From NCBI GenBank assembly GCA_034416335.1, contig DAOULV010000022.1:162890-226889 (forward strand): a stretch of DNA of 64,000 nt, read 5' to 3'. Positions within the stretch are counted from its first letter, which is position 1, and every line of letters starts with the position of its first letter. Shown here piece after piece: positions 25,401 through 34,384 of this stretch. This DNA comes from MGML01 sp034416335. GTDB lineage: Bacteria > Chloroflexota > Dehalococcoidia > Dehalococcoidales > UBA2162. The notes beneath the pieces are model-generated. The model searched no databases. It worked only from the letters and a program-made list of their open reading frames with translations, and was not told where the DNA came from. A program made the position numbers and the translations under genes.

Positions 25401-28400
25401 CCAGTCGAGACTGACCTGCTTGTCTCCCGGTGTTGCCGCCAGTCCAGTCGGTGCCGATGGTGCCGCGTCGGTCGGAGTTGCGTTGTCTTCGCTGGAGTAT
25501 TCACTTTCGTTTGCCCCATCGTCGACTGCTGTTACCACGTAGTAGTAAGTCACATTACCGGTCAGGCCGGTATCGGTGTAGTTGCTGGTCGATACCAGAC
25601 CGGTGTTTATCTTGCTGTAACCGAAGCCGCTGGTGAGACTGCGGTAGACATTATAGCCGGCCAGGTCGCTTTCGCTGTTATCATTCCAGTCGAGGCTGAC
25701 CTGCTTATCGCCCGGGGTTGCTGCCAGACCGGTCGGGGCGGCGGGATTAACGTCCGTAGGCGTATCATAATCCTCATTCGAATAACTGCTTTCGTGAGAA
25801 GTCAGGTCGACTGCCGTCACCACGTAATAATAAGTAGTGCCGTTGGTCAGACCGGTATCGGTGTAGTTGCTGGTCGATACCAGGCCGGTGTTTACCTTAC
25901 TATACCCGGAGCCGCTGGTGGTGGAGCGATAGACGTTGTAGCCGTCGAGGTCGCTCTCGGAGTTATCATTCCAGTCGAGTTCCACCTGCTCTTCACCGGC
26001 GGTAGCTGCCAGGCCGGTCGGGGCTGCCGGTGCAAAATCCTGAGGGGTGGCGTAATCTTCAAGAGAATAACCGCTTTCATTGGAGCCGATATCTAAGGCA
26101 GTCACTACATAATAATAAGTGGTATTATTGGTCAGACCGGTATCGGTGTAGTTACTGGTCGATACCACGCTGCCGTTTACCTTGCTGTACCCGGAACCGC
26201 TGGTGGTGGAGCGGTAGACGTTATAACCGTCAAGGTCGCTCTCAGAGTTATCATTCCAGTCGAGCTCCACCTGCTCTTCACCGGCGGTAGCATCGAGGCC
26301 GGTAGGAGATAGCGGAGGAGTGCTGTCGGTGGTGATAATAACGTCGTCTATCCAGATAGCATCATTACCGGCTGACATTGCCGTATTGTTAAACCGCAGT
26401 CTGAAGTTATAAACAAAATACTGCGAATCGGTTATCTCCTCATTGAATTCAGACCAGGTGTCGGCAGAGTAGCCCGGATAGGTTGTCAGATCATATAAAG
26501 TATTCCAGGCGGTGCCGTTATATGCCTCGACGAGACAATCGGATGCTGCGGTTTGCGGATTTAACCAGAAATTCACCGTGATTCCCGTGGAATCCGAGGC
26601 GTCGATATCGTCGGTTGTCAGGTAGCCGGCTTCGGTCTCCCTGCCCCTGGCGGCATAGCTGCCGGTATGCACCCGGTTACTAACCTGTGTCCAGACGGTC
26701 GTGCCGTTATCGTTCCACTGGAGGTCGAAGGGGCTTCCTTCGAATCCGTCCGTCAGCATAAGCTTGCCGTACGGATTGGAGCTGCTTTCAGCGGAATAGC
26801 CGCTGCTGTTGCTCTCGATATCGACAGCTGTCACGACATAATAATAGGTATAAGCCGGTGAAAGGTCGGTATCGGTATAGTCACTGGTCTCCAGCAGCAG
26901 GCTGTTGATCTTGGTGTAGCCGGAGCCTGATGTCAGGCTGCGGTATACATTGTAGCCGTCAAGGTCTTCCTCAGTGTTGTCGTTCCAGTCAAGACTTACC
27001 TGTTTATAGCCGGCAGCAGCTGCCAGGCCGGTAGGAGCGACGGGTGGTGGGTCGGTAGGTACGGCGCTGTCCTCGGCGGAATAGCTGCTTTCGTTGCTGG
27101 CAAGGTCGACCGCCGTTACCACGTAGTAATAGGTGGTACCGCCGGTAAGACCGGTGTCGGTATAGTTACTCGTGTAGACTAAACTGCCGTTAATCTTGGA
27201 GTAGCCTGAGCCTGAGGTGAGACTGCGGTAGACGTTGTAGCCATCCAGGTCTTCCTCGGAGTTATCATTCCAGTCGAGACTCACCTGTTTATAACCGGAG
27301 GTCGCATCCAGTCCGGTGGGAGCCGACGGAGCCGGGTCGGTCGGGGTGGCATTGTCCTCGGCGGAATAGCTGCTTTCATTACTGAGCAGGTCTACCGCCG
27401 TGACTACGTAGTAGTAAGTGGTACCGCCGACGAGCCCGGTATCGGTGTAGTTGCTGGTCGATACCAGACCGGTGTTTATCTTGGAGTAGCCTGAGCCTGA
27501 GGTGAGGCTGCGGTAGACATTGTAGCCATCGAGGTCTTCCTCGGTGTTATCATTCCAGTCGAGACTGACCTGCTTGTCACCGGCGGTCGCTGCCAGTCCG
27601 GTGGGGGCTGCAGGTGGATTATCATACGGGGTAGCGTTATCTTCATTGGAGTAACCGCTCTCGTTATCTATCTGGTCAACCGCCGTTACCACGTAGTAGT
27701 AAGTAGTACCGCCGGTAAGACCGGTATCGGTGAAGTTACTGGAGGTAATCAGGGCGTCGTTCAGTTTGGAGTAGCCGGAGCCTGAGGTCAGGCTGCGGTA
27801 GATGTTGTAGCCGTCCAGGTCGCCTTCAGAGTTATCATTCCAGTCGAGGCTTGCCTGTTTATCACCGGCAGTAGCCGTCAGGCCGGTCGGGGCTGACGGA
27901 GCCGGATCCGGGGTAGCGCTTACCTCGCTGGTCGAACTGCTTTCGCTGCTGGTTATGTCCACGGCTGTTACCACATAGTAATAAGTTACGTTATTGGTAA
28001 CACCGTAATCGGTATAATTACTCGTCTCGATAAGACTGCCATTTATCTTCGAATACCCGGAGCCTGATGTGATGGAGCGGTAGACGTTGTAGCCGTCGAG
28101 GTCGCTTTCGCTGTTATCATCCCAGTCGAGTTCTATCTCGGAATCATGAGGTGTAGCCGTCAAGCCGGTGGGGGCCGCCGGAGGCGGGTCGGTCGGGGTA
28201 GCGAAATCCTCGTTGGAGTAGCCGCTTTCACCATTGCCGTAGTCCACAGCGGTAACAACGTAGAAATAGGTAACCGTGCTGTTAAGGCCGGTATCGGTAT
28301 AGTAACTTGTTCCTACGGGGCTTCCGTTAACTTTCGTGTAACCGGAACCACTGGTAAGGCTGCGGTAAACGTTATATCCGGCCAAGTCTTCTTCGATATT

Positions 28401-30482
28401 GTCATCCCAGTCGAGGTTCGCTTCAAGGTCGCCGGCGGTGGCCGTCAGCCCGGTCGGGTCCGAAGGTACCGGATCGTTCGGAATTTCGCTTTCTTCGGTC
28501 GAGTAACTGCTTTCGTTGCTGGCGAGGTCGACTGCTGTCACAACGTAGTAATAAGTGGCGTTGGCACTCAAGCCGGTGTCGGTATAATTACTGGTCAAGA
28601 CAAGGCCGGTATTAACCTTACTGTAACCGGTGCCTGATGTAGTGGAGCGGTAGACATTGTAACCGTCGAGATCGGTCTCCGAATTATCATTCCAGTCAAG
28701 GGCAATCTCATTATTACCCGGAGTAGTATTTAGGCCGGTAGGAGCTGCAGGTGCCAGGTCGTAAGGTGTAGCATCATCCTGGGCCGAGTATGCGCTCTCG
28801 TGACTGGCAAGGTCTACCGCCGTTACCACGTAGTAGTAAGTAGTACCGCCGTTAAGGTCTGTATCGGTGTAGTTGCTTGCAGAAACCAGGCTGGAGTTAA
28901 TCTTAGAGTAGCCGGAGCCTGAGGTAAGACTGCGGTAAACGTTATATCCGGCGAGGTCTCCCTCGGAATTATCATTCCAGTCAAGACTTGCCTGCCTGTC
29001 ACCGGCAGTAGCTGTCAGCCCGGTCGGGGGTGACGGTGCCGGGTCGGTAGGAGTGGCGTCGTCCTCATTCGAGTAGCCGCTTTCGTTGGCGCCCAGGTCG
29101 ACTGCTGTGACTACATAGTAATAGGTGATTCCGCCGGTCAAACCGGTGTCGGTGTAATTGCTGGTAGCAACCAGTCCGGTATTTATCTTACTGTAACCCG
29201 AACCGCTGGTAGTACTGCGGTAGACGTTATAGCCGTCCAAGTCGGTATCGGTATTATCCACCCAATCGAGAGTCGCCTTTTTATCGCCTGGGGTGGCGAC
29301 CAGGCTGGTTGGGATATCCGGGGGAAGGTCGGTCGGGGTAGCGTTTGCTTCACTCGACATGCTGCTTTCGAAGGCTGACAGATCAACCGCCGTTACCACA
29401 TAGTAATAAGTGACATCGTTCGTCAGGCCGGTATCGGTGTAATTGCTGGTAGCAACCAGTCCGGTATTTATCTTGCTGTAACCTGAACCACTGGTAGTGC
29501 TGCGGTAGACATTGTAGCCGTCTATGTCGCTTTCGGTGTTATCATTCCAGTCGAGTTCCACCTCTTCTTCACCGGCCGTGGCTTCCAGTCCGGTCGGTGC
29601 CGAGGGCGGAAGATCGGTCGGAGTTGCATAATCTTCATTTGAGTAACTGCTTTCGTTGTTTCCGAGATCGACCGCTGTTACTACATAGTAATAGGTGGTG
29701 TTGTTGGTAAGCCCGGTATCCAAGTAATCGCTATTTTCGACCAGGCTGCCGTTAATCTTGGAGTAACCTGAGCCTGATGTAAGACTGCGGTAGACGTTGT
29801 AGCCGTCAATGTCATTTTCACTGTTATTGTCCCAGTCAAGGCTGACCTGTTCTTCACCGAGTGTCGCTACCAGGTTGGTAGGAGCAGCCGGAGGTATGCT
29901 GTCGGTAATAACCAGTACGTCGTCTATCCAGACCGCATCGTTGTTATTAGTCATCCCGGTGTTGTTAAACCTGATTCTGAAACCGGCGATGAAATACTGC
30001 GAATCGTTTATTACTTCGCTGAATTCACACCACGTGTTATCCGCATAGGTGGGATAGCTCAGTAAATCGTACAAAGTATTGTAGGCGGTTCCGTTATAGG
30101 CCTGGAATAGAATATCACCTGCTTCAATGCTACTGGGACGATACCAGAAGTGTATGGTGATATTTGTTGCCGATGAAGCGAACAAATCGTCGGAAGTAAG
30201 GTAACTGGCCTCGGTCTTTGTACCGCTGGCAGCGTAAGTTCCGCTGTAAGCCTGTGCTGAGCTCTGCAGCCATACGGTCGAGCCATTCTCGTCCCAGTTG
30301 TCATCCCAGGGAGAACCTTCGAAGCCATCATTGAGTGTCGTCAAGCCCCATCCGAATCCCAGAGAGTCATCGGAACTGAGTTCGTCATCAACGAAGAAAG
30401 CTCCGGTCGTACCCACGTAGGTAGCCAGGGTCATAACCATGATGATAGCCAGTAACAAGATCAACCATTTTCTAGCGTTCAC
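22467..30482 (-). CDS. Giant secreted fibronectin type III repeat protein (2671 aa)
   Basis: It starts at a GTG overlapping the end of the signal peptidase gene. The N-terminus (NARKWLILLLAIIMVMTLATYVGTTGAFF in outline) has a TasA-like hydrophobic stretch ending in a GAFFxDDE motif, suited to a SipW-type peptidase. I count 23 FN3 domains of about 92 residues (11, then 12). They are separated and flanked by three homologous domains of about 150 residues opening with DGFEGSPWDDNWDENG-type sequence, probably jelly-roll folds. No membrane anchor is visible at the C-terminus. Likely an extracellular matrix or adhesion protein. Near-identical repeats make assembly errors possible. Confidence 0.88.
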   Translation of the reverse strand: MNARKWLILLLAIIMVMTLATYVGTTGAFFVDDELSSDDSLGFGWGLTTLNDGFEGSPWDDNWDENGSTVWLQSSAQAYSGTYAASGTKTEASYLTSDDLFASSATNITIHFWYRPSSIEAGDILFQAYNGTAYNTLYDLLSYPTYADNTWCEFSEVINDSQYFIAGFRIRFNNTGMTNNNDAVWIDDVLVITDSIPPAAPTNLVATLGEEQVSLDWDNNSENDIDGYNVYRSLTSGSGYSKINGSLVENSDYLDTGLTNNTTYYYVVTAVDLGNNESSYSNEDYATPTDLPPSAPTGLEATAGEEEVELDWNDNTESDIDGYNVYRSTTSGSGYSKINTGLVATSNYTDTGLTNDVTYYYVVTAVDLSAFESSMSSEANATPTDLPPDIPTSLVATPGDKKATLDWVDNTDTDLDGYNVYRSTTSGSGYSKINTGLVATSNYTDTGLTGGITYYYVVTAVDLGANESGYSNEDDATPTDPAPSPPTGLTATAGDRQASLDWNDNSEGDLAGYNVYRSLTSGSGYSKINSSLVSASNYTDTDLNGGTTYYYVVTAVDLASHESAYSAQDDATPYDLAPAAPTGLNTTPGNNEIALDWNDNSETDLDGYNVYRSTTSGTGYSKVNTGLVLTSNYTDTGLSANATYYYVVTAVDLASNESSYSTEESEIPNDPVPSDPTGLTATAGDLEANLDWDDNIEEDLAGYNVYRSLTSGSGYTKVNGSPVGTSYYTDTGLNSTVTYFYVVTAVDYGNGESGYSNEDFATPTDPPPAAPTGLTATPHDSEIELDWDDNSESDLDGYNVYRSITSGSGYSKINGSLIETSNYTDYGVTNNVTYYYVVTAVDITSSESSSTSEVSATPDPAPSAPTGLTATAGDKQASLDWNDNSEGDLDGYNIYRSLTSGSGYSKLNDALITSSNFTDTGLTGGTTYYYVVTAVDQIDNESGYSNEDNATPYDNPPAAPTGLAATAGDKQVSLDWNDNTEEDLDGYNVYRSLTSGSGYSKINTGLVSTSNYTDTGLVGGTTYYYVVTAVDLLSNESSYSAEDNATPTDPAPSAPTGLDATSGYKQVSLDWNDNSEEDLDGYNVYRSLTSGSGYSKINGSLVYTSNYTDTGLTGGTTYYYVVTAVDLASNESSYSAEDSAVPTDPPPVAPTGLAAAAGYKQVSLDWNDNTEEDLDGYNVYRSLTSGSGYTKINSLLLETSDYTDTDLSPAYTYYYVVTAVDIESNSSGYSAESSSNPYGKLMLTDGFEGSPFDLQWNDNGTTVWTQVSNRVHTGSYAARGRETEAGYLTTDDIDASDSTGITVNFWLNPQTAASDCLVEAYNGTAWNTLYDLTTYPGYSADTWSEFNEEITDSQYFVYNFRLRFNNTAMSAGNDAIWIDDVIITTDSTPPLSPTGLDATAGEEQVELDWNDNSESDLDGYNVYRSTTSGSGYSKVNGSVVSTSNYTDTGLTNNTTYYYVVTALDIGSNESGYSLEDYATPQDFAPAAPTGLAATAGEEQVELDWNDNSESDLDGYNVYRSTTSGSGYSKVNTGLVSTSNYTDTGLTNGTTYYYVVTAVDLTSHESSYSNEDYDTPTDVNPAAPTGLAATPGDKQVSLDWNDNSESDLAGYNVYRSLTSGFGYSKINTGLVSTSNYTDTGLTGNVTYYYVVTAVDDGANESEYSSEDNATPTDAAPSAPTGLAATPGDKQVSLDWNDNGESDLDGYNVYRSLTSGSGYSKVNTSLVASSNYTDTGLTGGTTYYYVVRAVDQGSNESTDSNEDSATPTDAAPSSPTGLTATPGDRQVSLDWNDNSEEDLDGYNVYRSLTSGSGYSKVNTSVVETSDYIDTGLTGNVTYYYVVRAVDQGSNESTDSNEDSATPTDPAPSAPTGLAGTPGDALASLDWNDNTEDDLDGYNVYRSLTSGSGYSKINTSLVETSNYLDTGLTGNVTYYYVVTAVDLASHESSYSTEESVTPTDPPPSAPAGLFAVPHDAQVELNWTDNSETDLDGYNVYRSTTSGSGYGKLNGALVETSNYTDNSVTNDVTYYYIVTAVDTMSGESDNSTEVNATPNATPSPPSGLTATSGDKQISLDWNDNGEGDIAGYNVYRSIISGSGYSKINTGLVGTSDYTDTNLPGGVTYYYVVTAVDTIANESGYSGEDSATPTDSIPSAPTGLAATPGDKQVSLDWNDNTEGDLDGYNVYRSLTSGSGYSKINTVLLETSNYLDTGLTGNVTYYYVVTAVDLAAQESGYSSEDSATPTDPAPSAPTGLAGTPGDKQASLDWNDNTEEDLDGYNIYRSTTSGSGYSQINGSLLETSDYTVTGLTGNVTYYYVVTAVDLAAHESSYSAEESVTPTDAPPAAPTGLVATPHDAEVDLDWADNSEGDFAGYNVYRSTTSGSGYSKLNGSLLTSSNYTDNSVSNDTTYYYVVTAVDLGSNESSYSSEDNATPNATPAAPTSLVATGGDLYVDLDWADNSEGDIAGYNVYRSTTSGSGYSKINASLVTISAYTDDTVSNDITYYYVVTAIDTIANESSYSAEDNATPTGLTLINDGFEVDPWYDNWDGNGGTTWTQRTNEQHSGSYSARGRYDAPGDLTSDDLDASTAVYNIYIEFWYYPRRLDGGEALFQVFNGSTWDTLYDMNNGANNNWNFYSTSLTGSQYFISNFKIKFNGTALADNDVIFVDDVLVQTNQ

Positions 30483-31002
30483 TGTTCAGCACCTTTACCT
30501 GGTTTTTCTTGTTCTGGTTAAATTCCCGCCACACACTCCAGGCGTAAATAACCACGACGGCCGTTCCCGGTATAATAACGGTAAACATAAATCCGACGAA
30601 CGTCTTCAGATACTTAGTGACATATCCAAGAAAAGGGATGTTCAGGACGACCCTGCCGACAACATCCCGGGCGCGTATGGCGAACGGATCTGGTTTCAAA
30701 TTGGCATCACCTCTGGTCCTGAAATACAGCGGGGAATTCCGCTCTATACCGATAACCCTGTGAGTTATCACGGTTTCATCCACTCCGTCCAGTCGGAACG
30801 TGATGATATCTCCCTCGACGATAGTCTCGGGGTCAACAGGCTGAACAACGACTACGGAACCTACTTTAAGTTCGGGTTCCATGCTGCCTGACTCCACAGA
30901 GTCGACCCTCCAGCCGATATGTGGTGCCAGATAAACGAAAACGGCTGCTGCTATGAGCAGGACCGATACCGAATAACAAATATACTCGACTGCTTTTTTC
31001 AT
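30472..31002 (-). CDS. sipW: Signal peptidase I, SipW/ER type
   Basis: 176 aa with an N-terminal and a C-terminal membrane segment. The catalytic Ser is in SVESGSMEP (Ser40). The general base is His, in TVITHRVIGI, rather than the Lys of normal bacterial LepB, and an Asp lies in RTRGDAN. This is the ER-type S26B subfamily to which Bacillus SipW belongs, which processes TasA-like matrix proteins. It sits between the TasA-like gene (9 bp) and the FN3 gene (overlap 11 bp), so all three should be one operon, with this enzyme maturing its two neighbours. Confidence 0.9.
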   Translation of the reverse strand: MKKAVEYICYSVSVLLIAAAVFVYLAPHIGWRVDSVESGSMEPELKVGSVVVVQPVDPETIVEGDIITFRLDGVDETVITHRVIGIERNSPLYFRTRGDANLKPDPFAIRARDVVGRVVLNIPFLGYVTKYLKTFVGFMFTVIIPGTAVVVIYAWSVWREFNQNKKNQVKVLNSER

Positions 31003-31011
31003 AGAGAAATC

Positions 31012-31611
31012 CTACTGGTTCAGGGTAAAGGTAATTGTGATAACTATACCGTCAGCCTGATAGTCACCGTTTATCGTATTTCTAGCTTTGATAGCTATAT
31101 CGAAATCTTTACTGGATGCAGCGGTGATTCCAGCCAGACCGCTTAAATTTGAGTTTTTTAGATCCTGAATGTCACGGTATCCGTTGGTGTTGGTGTCCGA
31201 AACACTGCCGAGTAGACTCGACGAGTTATAGTTGAGTGTGGTTACTTCGATCTGTGCGGCCGTGTCGTTTGCACTTTTATCGGCGGGGTTCTTTGTCGCA
31301 TCGCTTTCGATGTAGGTGAATACTATATCCAGACTTGAGCTGTCCAGACTCCCCGAGTTTTTGAGAATTATCGTTTCCGGTCCCAGCGTTTCACCAGGCA
31401 TCAGATTCGTAGCCAGGAGTGTCTGACTAACCCCATCAACATCATTAGTCTTAAGGTCGAGGGTTCCGGCAGCCAGTACGTTGTTGGTTGTAGTCTCAGT
31501 ATCACTGAAGTAGGCCCAGGTACCGATACCTACCATACCGGATAACAGAAGGACGGCGATTGTTAATCCTGTTATTGCCTTTAGCGGTAATTTTGTAGCT
31601 TTATTTTTCAT
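31012..31611 (-). CDS. TasA/CalY-type SipW-dependent matrix protein
   Basis: About 199 aa from the ATG at 31611 (a TTG four codons earlier is also possible). The signal segment ends in GTWAYFSDTETTTNN, the hallmark of SipW-cleaved TasA/camelysin proteins, followed by VLAAGTLDL and a beta-rich body. TasA homologues form extracellular fibres in biofilms. It is the first gene of the three-gene unit with SipW and the FN3 giant. There is no clear Shine-Dalgarno. Fibre formation is inferred from family membership. Confidence 0.85.
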   Translation of the reverse strand: MKNKATKLPLKAITGLTIAVLLLSGMVGIGTWAYFSDTETTTNNVLAAGTLDLKTNDVDGVSQTLLATNLMPGETLGPETIILKNSGSLDSSSLDIVFTYIESDATKNPADKSANDTAAQIEVTTLNYNSSSLLGSVSDTNTNGYRDIQDLKNSNLSGLAGITAASSKDFDIAIKARNTINGDYQADGIVITITFTLNQ

Positions 31612-31949
31612 CGGTTCTATCAATGCTGGGAAACGGTATTACTCTATTGAGTTCAGTTATCACACATTCAGCTTACATCCAGCCTGTTACTAAAGGATTA
31701 ATACACAGGGAAAGATATAAATTATTCCTTACAAAGGTATTACAAAAAGATTACAGTTTTCGAGGCTGAGGAATGTTGAATCCAGCGGGGTACCGGAAGA
31801 CAGTAAAAAATGGTTTACGCAGGTTTTCCTGCAGGGGTCGATATGGGGTGATTTATCCGGAATATGAACGGGAGGGAAGTTGGCTATTAAGGTTAAAGTC
31901 GGTGTGTGTAAATTTCCCGTAGTCTTTAACGAGGTCGTCACTAAAGTTA

Positions 31950-31977
31950 AGCCGGACAGTTCACAGACTGTCCGGCT
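31950..31977 (-). terminator. Hairpin after the pilin-like operon
   Basis: A perfect 11-bp stem (AGCCGGACAGT/ACTGTCCGGCT) with a 6-nt loop lies 55 bp past the stop of the large pilin-like gene on the minus strand, followed by TTAACTTTAG, a modest U-rich tail. The 408-bp gap 31624-32031 otherwise holds the presumed promoter of the TasA-like gene and no convincing gene. Confidence 0.5.
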
Positions 31978-32031
31978 GAGTGTGTCTTGTTATATTAGTA
32001 ACAAGCGTTCTCCGAGGCTGATGCCCGGCTA

Positions 32032-34371
32032 CTATTCGCCTATCAGGTAACTGAGAGCGCCGCCGGCTCTCGGTTCGCTACGGAAAGCAAGGATAATATA
32101 TATGAGATTCCATTCATCGGTCTGAGTGGGTACGTCGATATCAGCCGTAGTATGACCGGGTAAAAGCAGTTCGCTTTCCCAGGTAACATAAAAGGTGTCG
32201 ATATCGACTCCGTCGGCAGTCATTCCCAGAGACTCGCCGTTCCAGCAATTATTCGGATCGGCTTCGCTGTTCCCCGAAGTGACAGTACCATCCCAAAGTT
32301 TAGTACCATTGAATGACAGGTAATCGCCCGAATACTGAGCATCGCCTTCACCGACGAACACAGTCAACTTGGCTGCATTGACCTCGCCTTCGATAGGTTC
32401 GGGAACTATGAAGTTCGTGATAGTTCCTCCCGGCTGACCGTCATCATCAAAATCAATATTTTCAGAACCACCCGAATGCATAAAGGTATCATAAAGGTAG
32501 AGGCAGTGCCCTTTGGTTTCCGCACTGGAGTATATAACTACCAGCGACCATCCGGCGTAGGAAAGGTAACTGTAACCTCCGGGATTGTAACTGGTGCTTA
32601 TAACATCCGCAGCTACATCGCCGACCGTATAAACGGCATTACCGGGATGGTTGATAGCCGGATCGGGCGCTTTTGCACTGAACGCTTTTACCAGCGCGGT
32701 AACGTCCTTAAAACATACGTACGAGTAACCTTCGGGAGTGGCACCTATATAATTTTCCATAGAGTCCGACCAGGTAGCAATGATTTCTCCCGAACCCTGT
32801 TCCGGAGTACTGTTGTCGGAGTAATACACCTGATTACCGTCTATCTTAAAAACCACGGAGGTGTCGGGAATCATCTCCGACGTCGTTAAAGTAATAGTAT
32901 CGATGTAACAATATTCGGTTCCCCCGCTGCCACTACCATCGAAACCTTCGATGTAAAACCTTATCTTGAACTGGTCGGTCAAATAAGAACCGGGGATTTC
33001 GTAAACAAAAGTGTCGTCGGGATTATCGTCTTCGAATGCCAGGAGATTTCCACCCCAGCTACTACCGTTATCTGAAGAAAATGAGAACCAGAGTCTATCG
33101 GTTGATTCCAGTTTTCCGCCCTCGTCCTGGTTCCACATTACCTTCACATCTCCGGGGGAGTATCCGGTAAGATTAATACTATCTTTGAGCGTAACATATC
33201 TTACCTCCGACCCACCGCTGTCATAATGTCCTCTGAATTCCTTGTTCGAATAACCCGAAATACTCCAGGCACTGCCTTCATCCCAGTCGGAAAAGTTGTC
33301 ACAGGTGTCAAAATACATTACCCCACTCCTCCAGGCTGACCAGTAGAGATAGGCTGCTCTCACAGTCGCGTCGGTCGGTATATCGTCGATAGTTGCGCTG
33401 CTCTCGGAATGCAGCGTTTCCCGATAATTCGGATCCGCATCTTCGTCCGTCATCAATGAATTTCCGCTAGCTTTGTAGTCACCGGCAATACCTCCGCTCA
33501 ATAACCGCGTTTCACTTTTTGCCATATAGGCTTCAATTTGACTGGTGCCGGCTCGCGAAGTAATTCTATATACCTTCACATCCGTTTCCCAGGAGAAAGG
33601 AATGTCGGCAACACCGCTGGTAGATATCCAGGCAACGGTGTCAGGCTCGGCATCGGGTTGTACCGAATCTAATTGAAATGTAATCTCGGCTATCCTTGGA
33701 GAGTCGGCCGGATTAACTCCCGGTAAATCATTGTATGAGAGAGAAGTGAAATTCCAGATAACGGCCTGGTTACCGGCGTATGATTCCACCGTAATATTGT
33801 CCGCCAGACCTTCCATGTTACTGCTTCCCGACACGTAGCTGAAACCACTAGGTACCCAGATACCAATACTCTCAACTCTCAAGTCCTCGCCACCCTCGGG
33901 GAAATAGGTTACTATGATGTTGTAGTTCGAAGAACCATTCGCACTGGTTATAATGAGTTTTTCCGCTTCGACAATCGCTCTGGCTTCTTCGTCCGTCGGT
34001 GCGGCAACATCAACCGGAACCCATACGTTTTCTATCGTAACGGTGACATTCTCGCCATTAATAAACTCGGAAGTGTTATAACTCCAGTTATCGGTAAATT
34101 TATAAGGAGTGTACTCAGGGCTGGTCAGGATAGTATCCAGGTAATCGTATTTAATCTGCCACCTGGCATCTTCTATGCCGGCGTCGGCGGCATAGAGTTC
34201 GGCAGCCTTGTTTTCGTAAACCTGACCGGTGCTTAATCCGGTGGTGGAGGAAGAAACCAGAGAAACACACAGGGTACTGCCCAGCAGCAGCATTACCAGC
34301 ACAAGAGCTAATATCTGCCCTTTTTGTTCTTTGTTGCGTTTACGTATGGAAAATCTCGATGTTTTTAACAT
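32032..34371 (-). CDS. Large PilX-like pilus-associated surface protein
   Basis: 779 aa. After a basic start (RKRNKEQKGQ) comes one hydrophobic helix (ILALVLVMLLLGSTL), then a KAAELYAADAGIEDARW helix. This is the layout of PilX_N-type minor pilin proteins. The remainder, about 700 residues, is beta-rich, with a region resembling jelly-roll domains (FDTCDNFSDWDEGSAWSIS) near the middle, similar in style to the flanking domains of the FN3 giant, and a DUF3344-like tail. It follows two prepilin genes by 13 bp, so it is probably assembled at the tip of, or displayed on, a type IV pilus-like fibre. Confidence 0.7.
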   Translation of the reverse strand: MLKTSRFSIRKRNKEQKGQILALVLVMLLLGSTLCVSLVSSSTTGLSTGQVYENKAAELYAADAGIEDARWQIKYDYLDTILTSPEYTPYKFTDNWSYNTSEFINGENVTVTIENVWVPVDVAAPTDEEARAIVEAEKLIITSANGSSNYNIIVTYFPEGGEDLRVESIGIWVPSGFSYVSGSSNMEGLADNITVESYAGNQAVIWNFTSLSYNDLPGVNPADSPRIAEITFQLDSVQPDAEPDTVAWISTSGVADIPFSWETDVKVYRITSRAGTSQIEAYMAKSETRLLSGGIAGDYKASGNSLMTDEDADPNYRETLHSESSATIDDIPTDATVRAAYLYWSAWRSGVMYFDTCDNFSDWDEGSAWSISGYSNKEFRGHYDSGGSEVRYVTLKDSINLTGYSPGDVKVMWNQDEGGKLESTDRLWFSFSSDNGSSWGGNLLAFEDDNPDDTFVYEIPGSYLTDQFKIRFYIEGFDGSGSGGTEYCYIDTITLTTSEMIPDTSVVFKIDGNQVYYSDNSTPEQGSGEIIATWSDSMENYIGATPEGYSYVCFKDVTALVKAFSAKAPDPAINHPGNAVYTVGDVAADVISTSYNPGGYSYLSYAGWSLVVIYSSAETKGHCLYLYDTFMHSGGSENIDFDDDGQPGGTITNFIVPEPIEGEVNAAKLTVFVGEGDAQYSGDYLSFNGTKLWDGTVTSGNSEADPNNCWNGESLGMTADGVDIDTFYVTWESELLLPGHTTADIDVPTQTDEWNLIYIILAFRSEPRAGGALSYLIGE

Positions 34372-34384
34372 CTTTCAAACCTTT

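Noticed and set aside
22900..29900. CRISPR-like tandem repeat signal
   Set aside because: The period of about 276 bp, uninterrupted coding and no unique spacers show that these are FN3 domain repeats.
22467..30482. Many open frames on both strands inside the FN3 gene, for example 23433-23924 and 28146-28637
   Set aside because: They are shadows of the repetitive coding sequence, recur with the same period and have no ribosome sites.
31729..31941. 70-codon minus-strand frame in the gap before the pilin-like gene
   Set aside because: No ribosome site, composition unlike a protein and no family; treated as non-coding.
31880..32050. Plus-strand frame of 56 codons from TTG after GGGAGGG, reading MAIKVKVGVCKFP...
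   Set aside because: It has a tolerable ribosome site, but it overlaps the terminator hairpin and the end of the pilin-like gene on the other strand and has no recognised family. A chance frame of this length is common.
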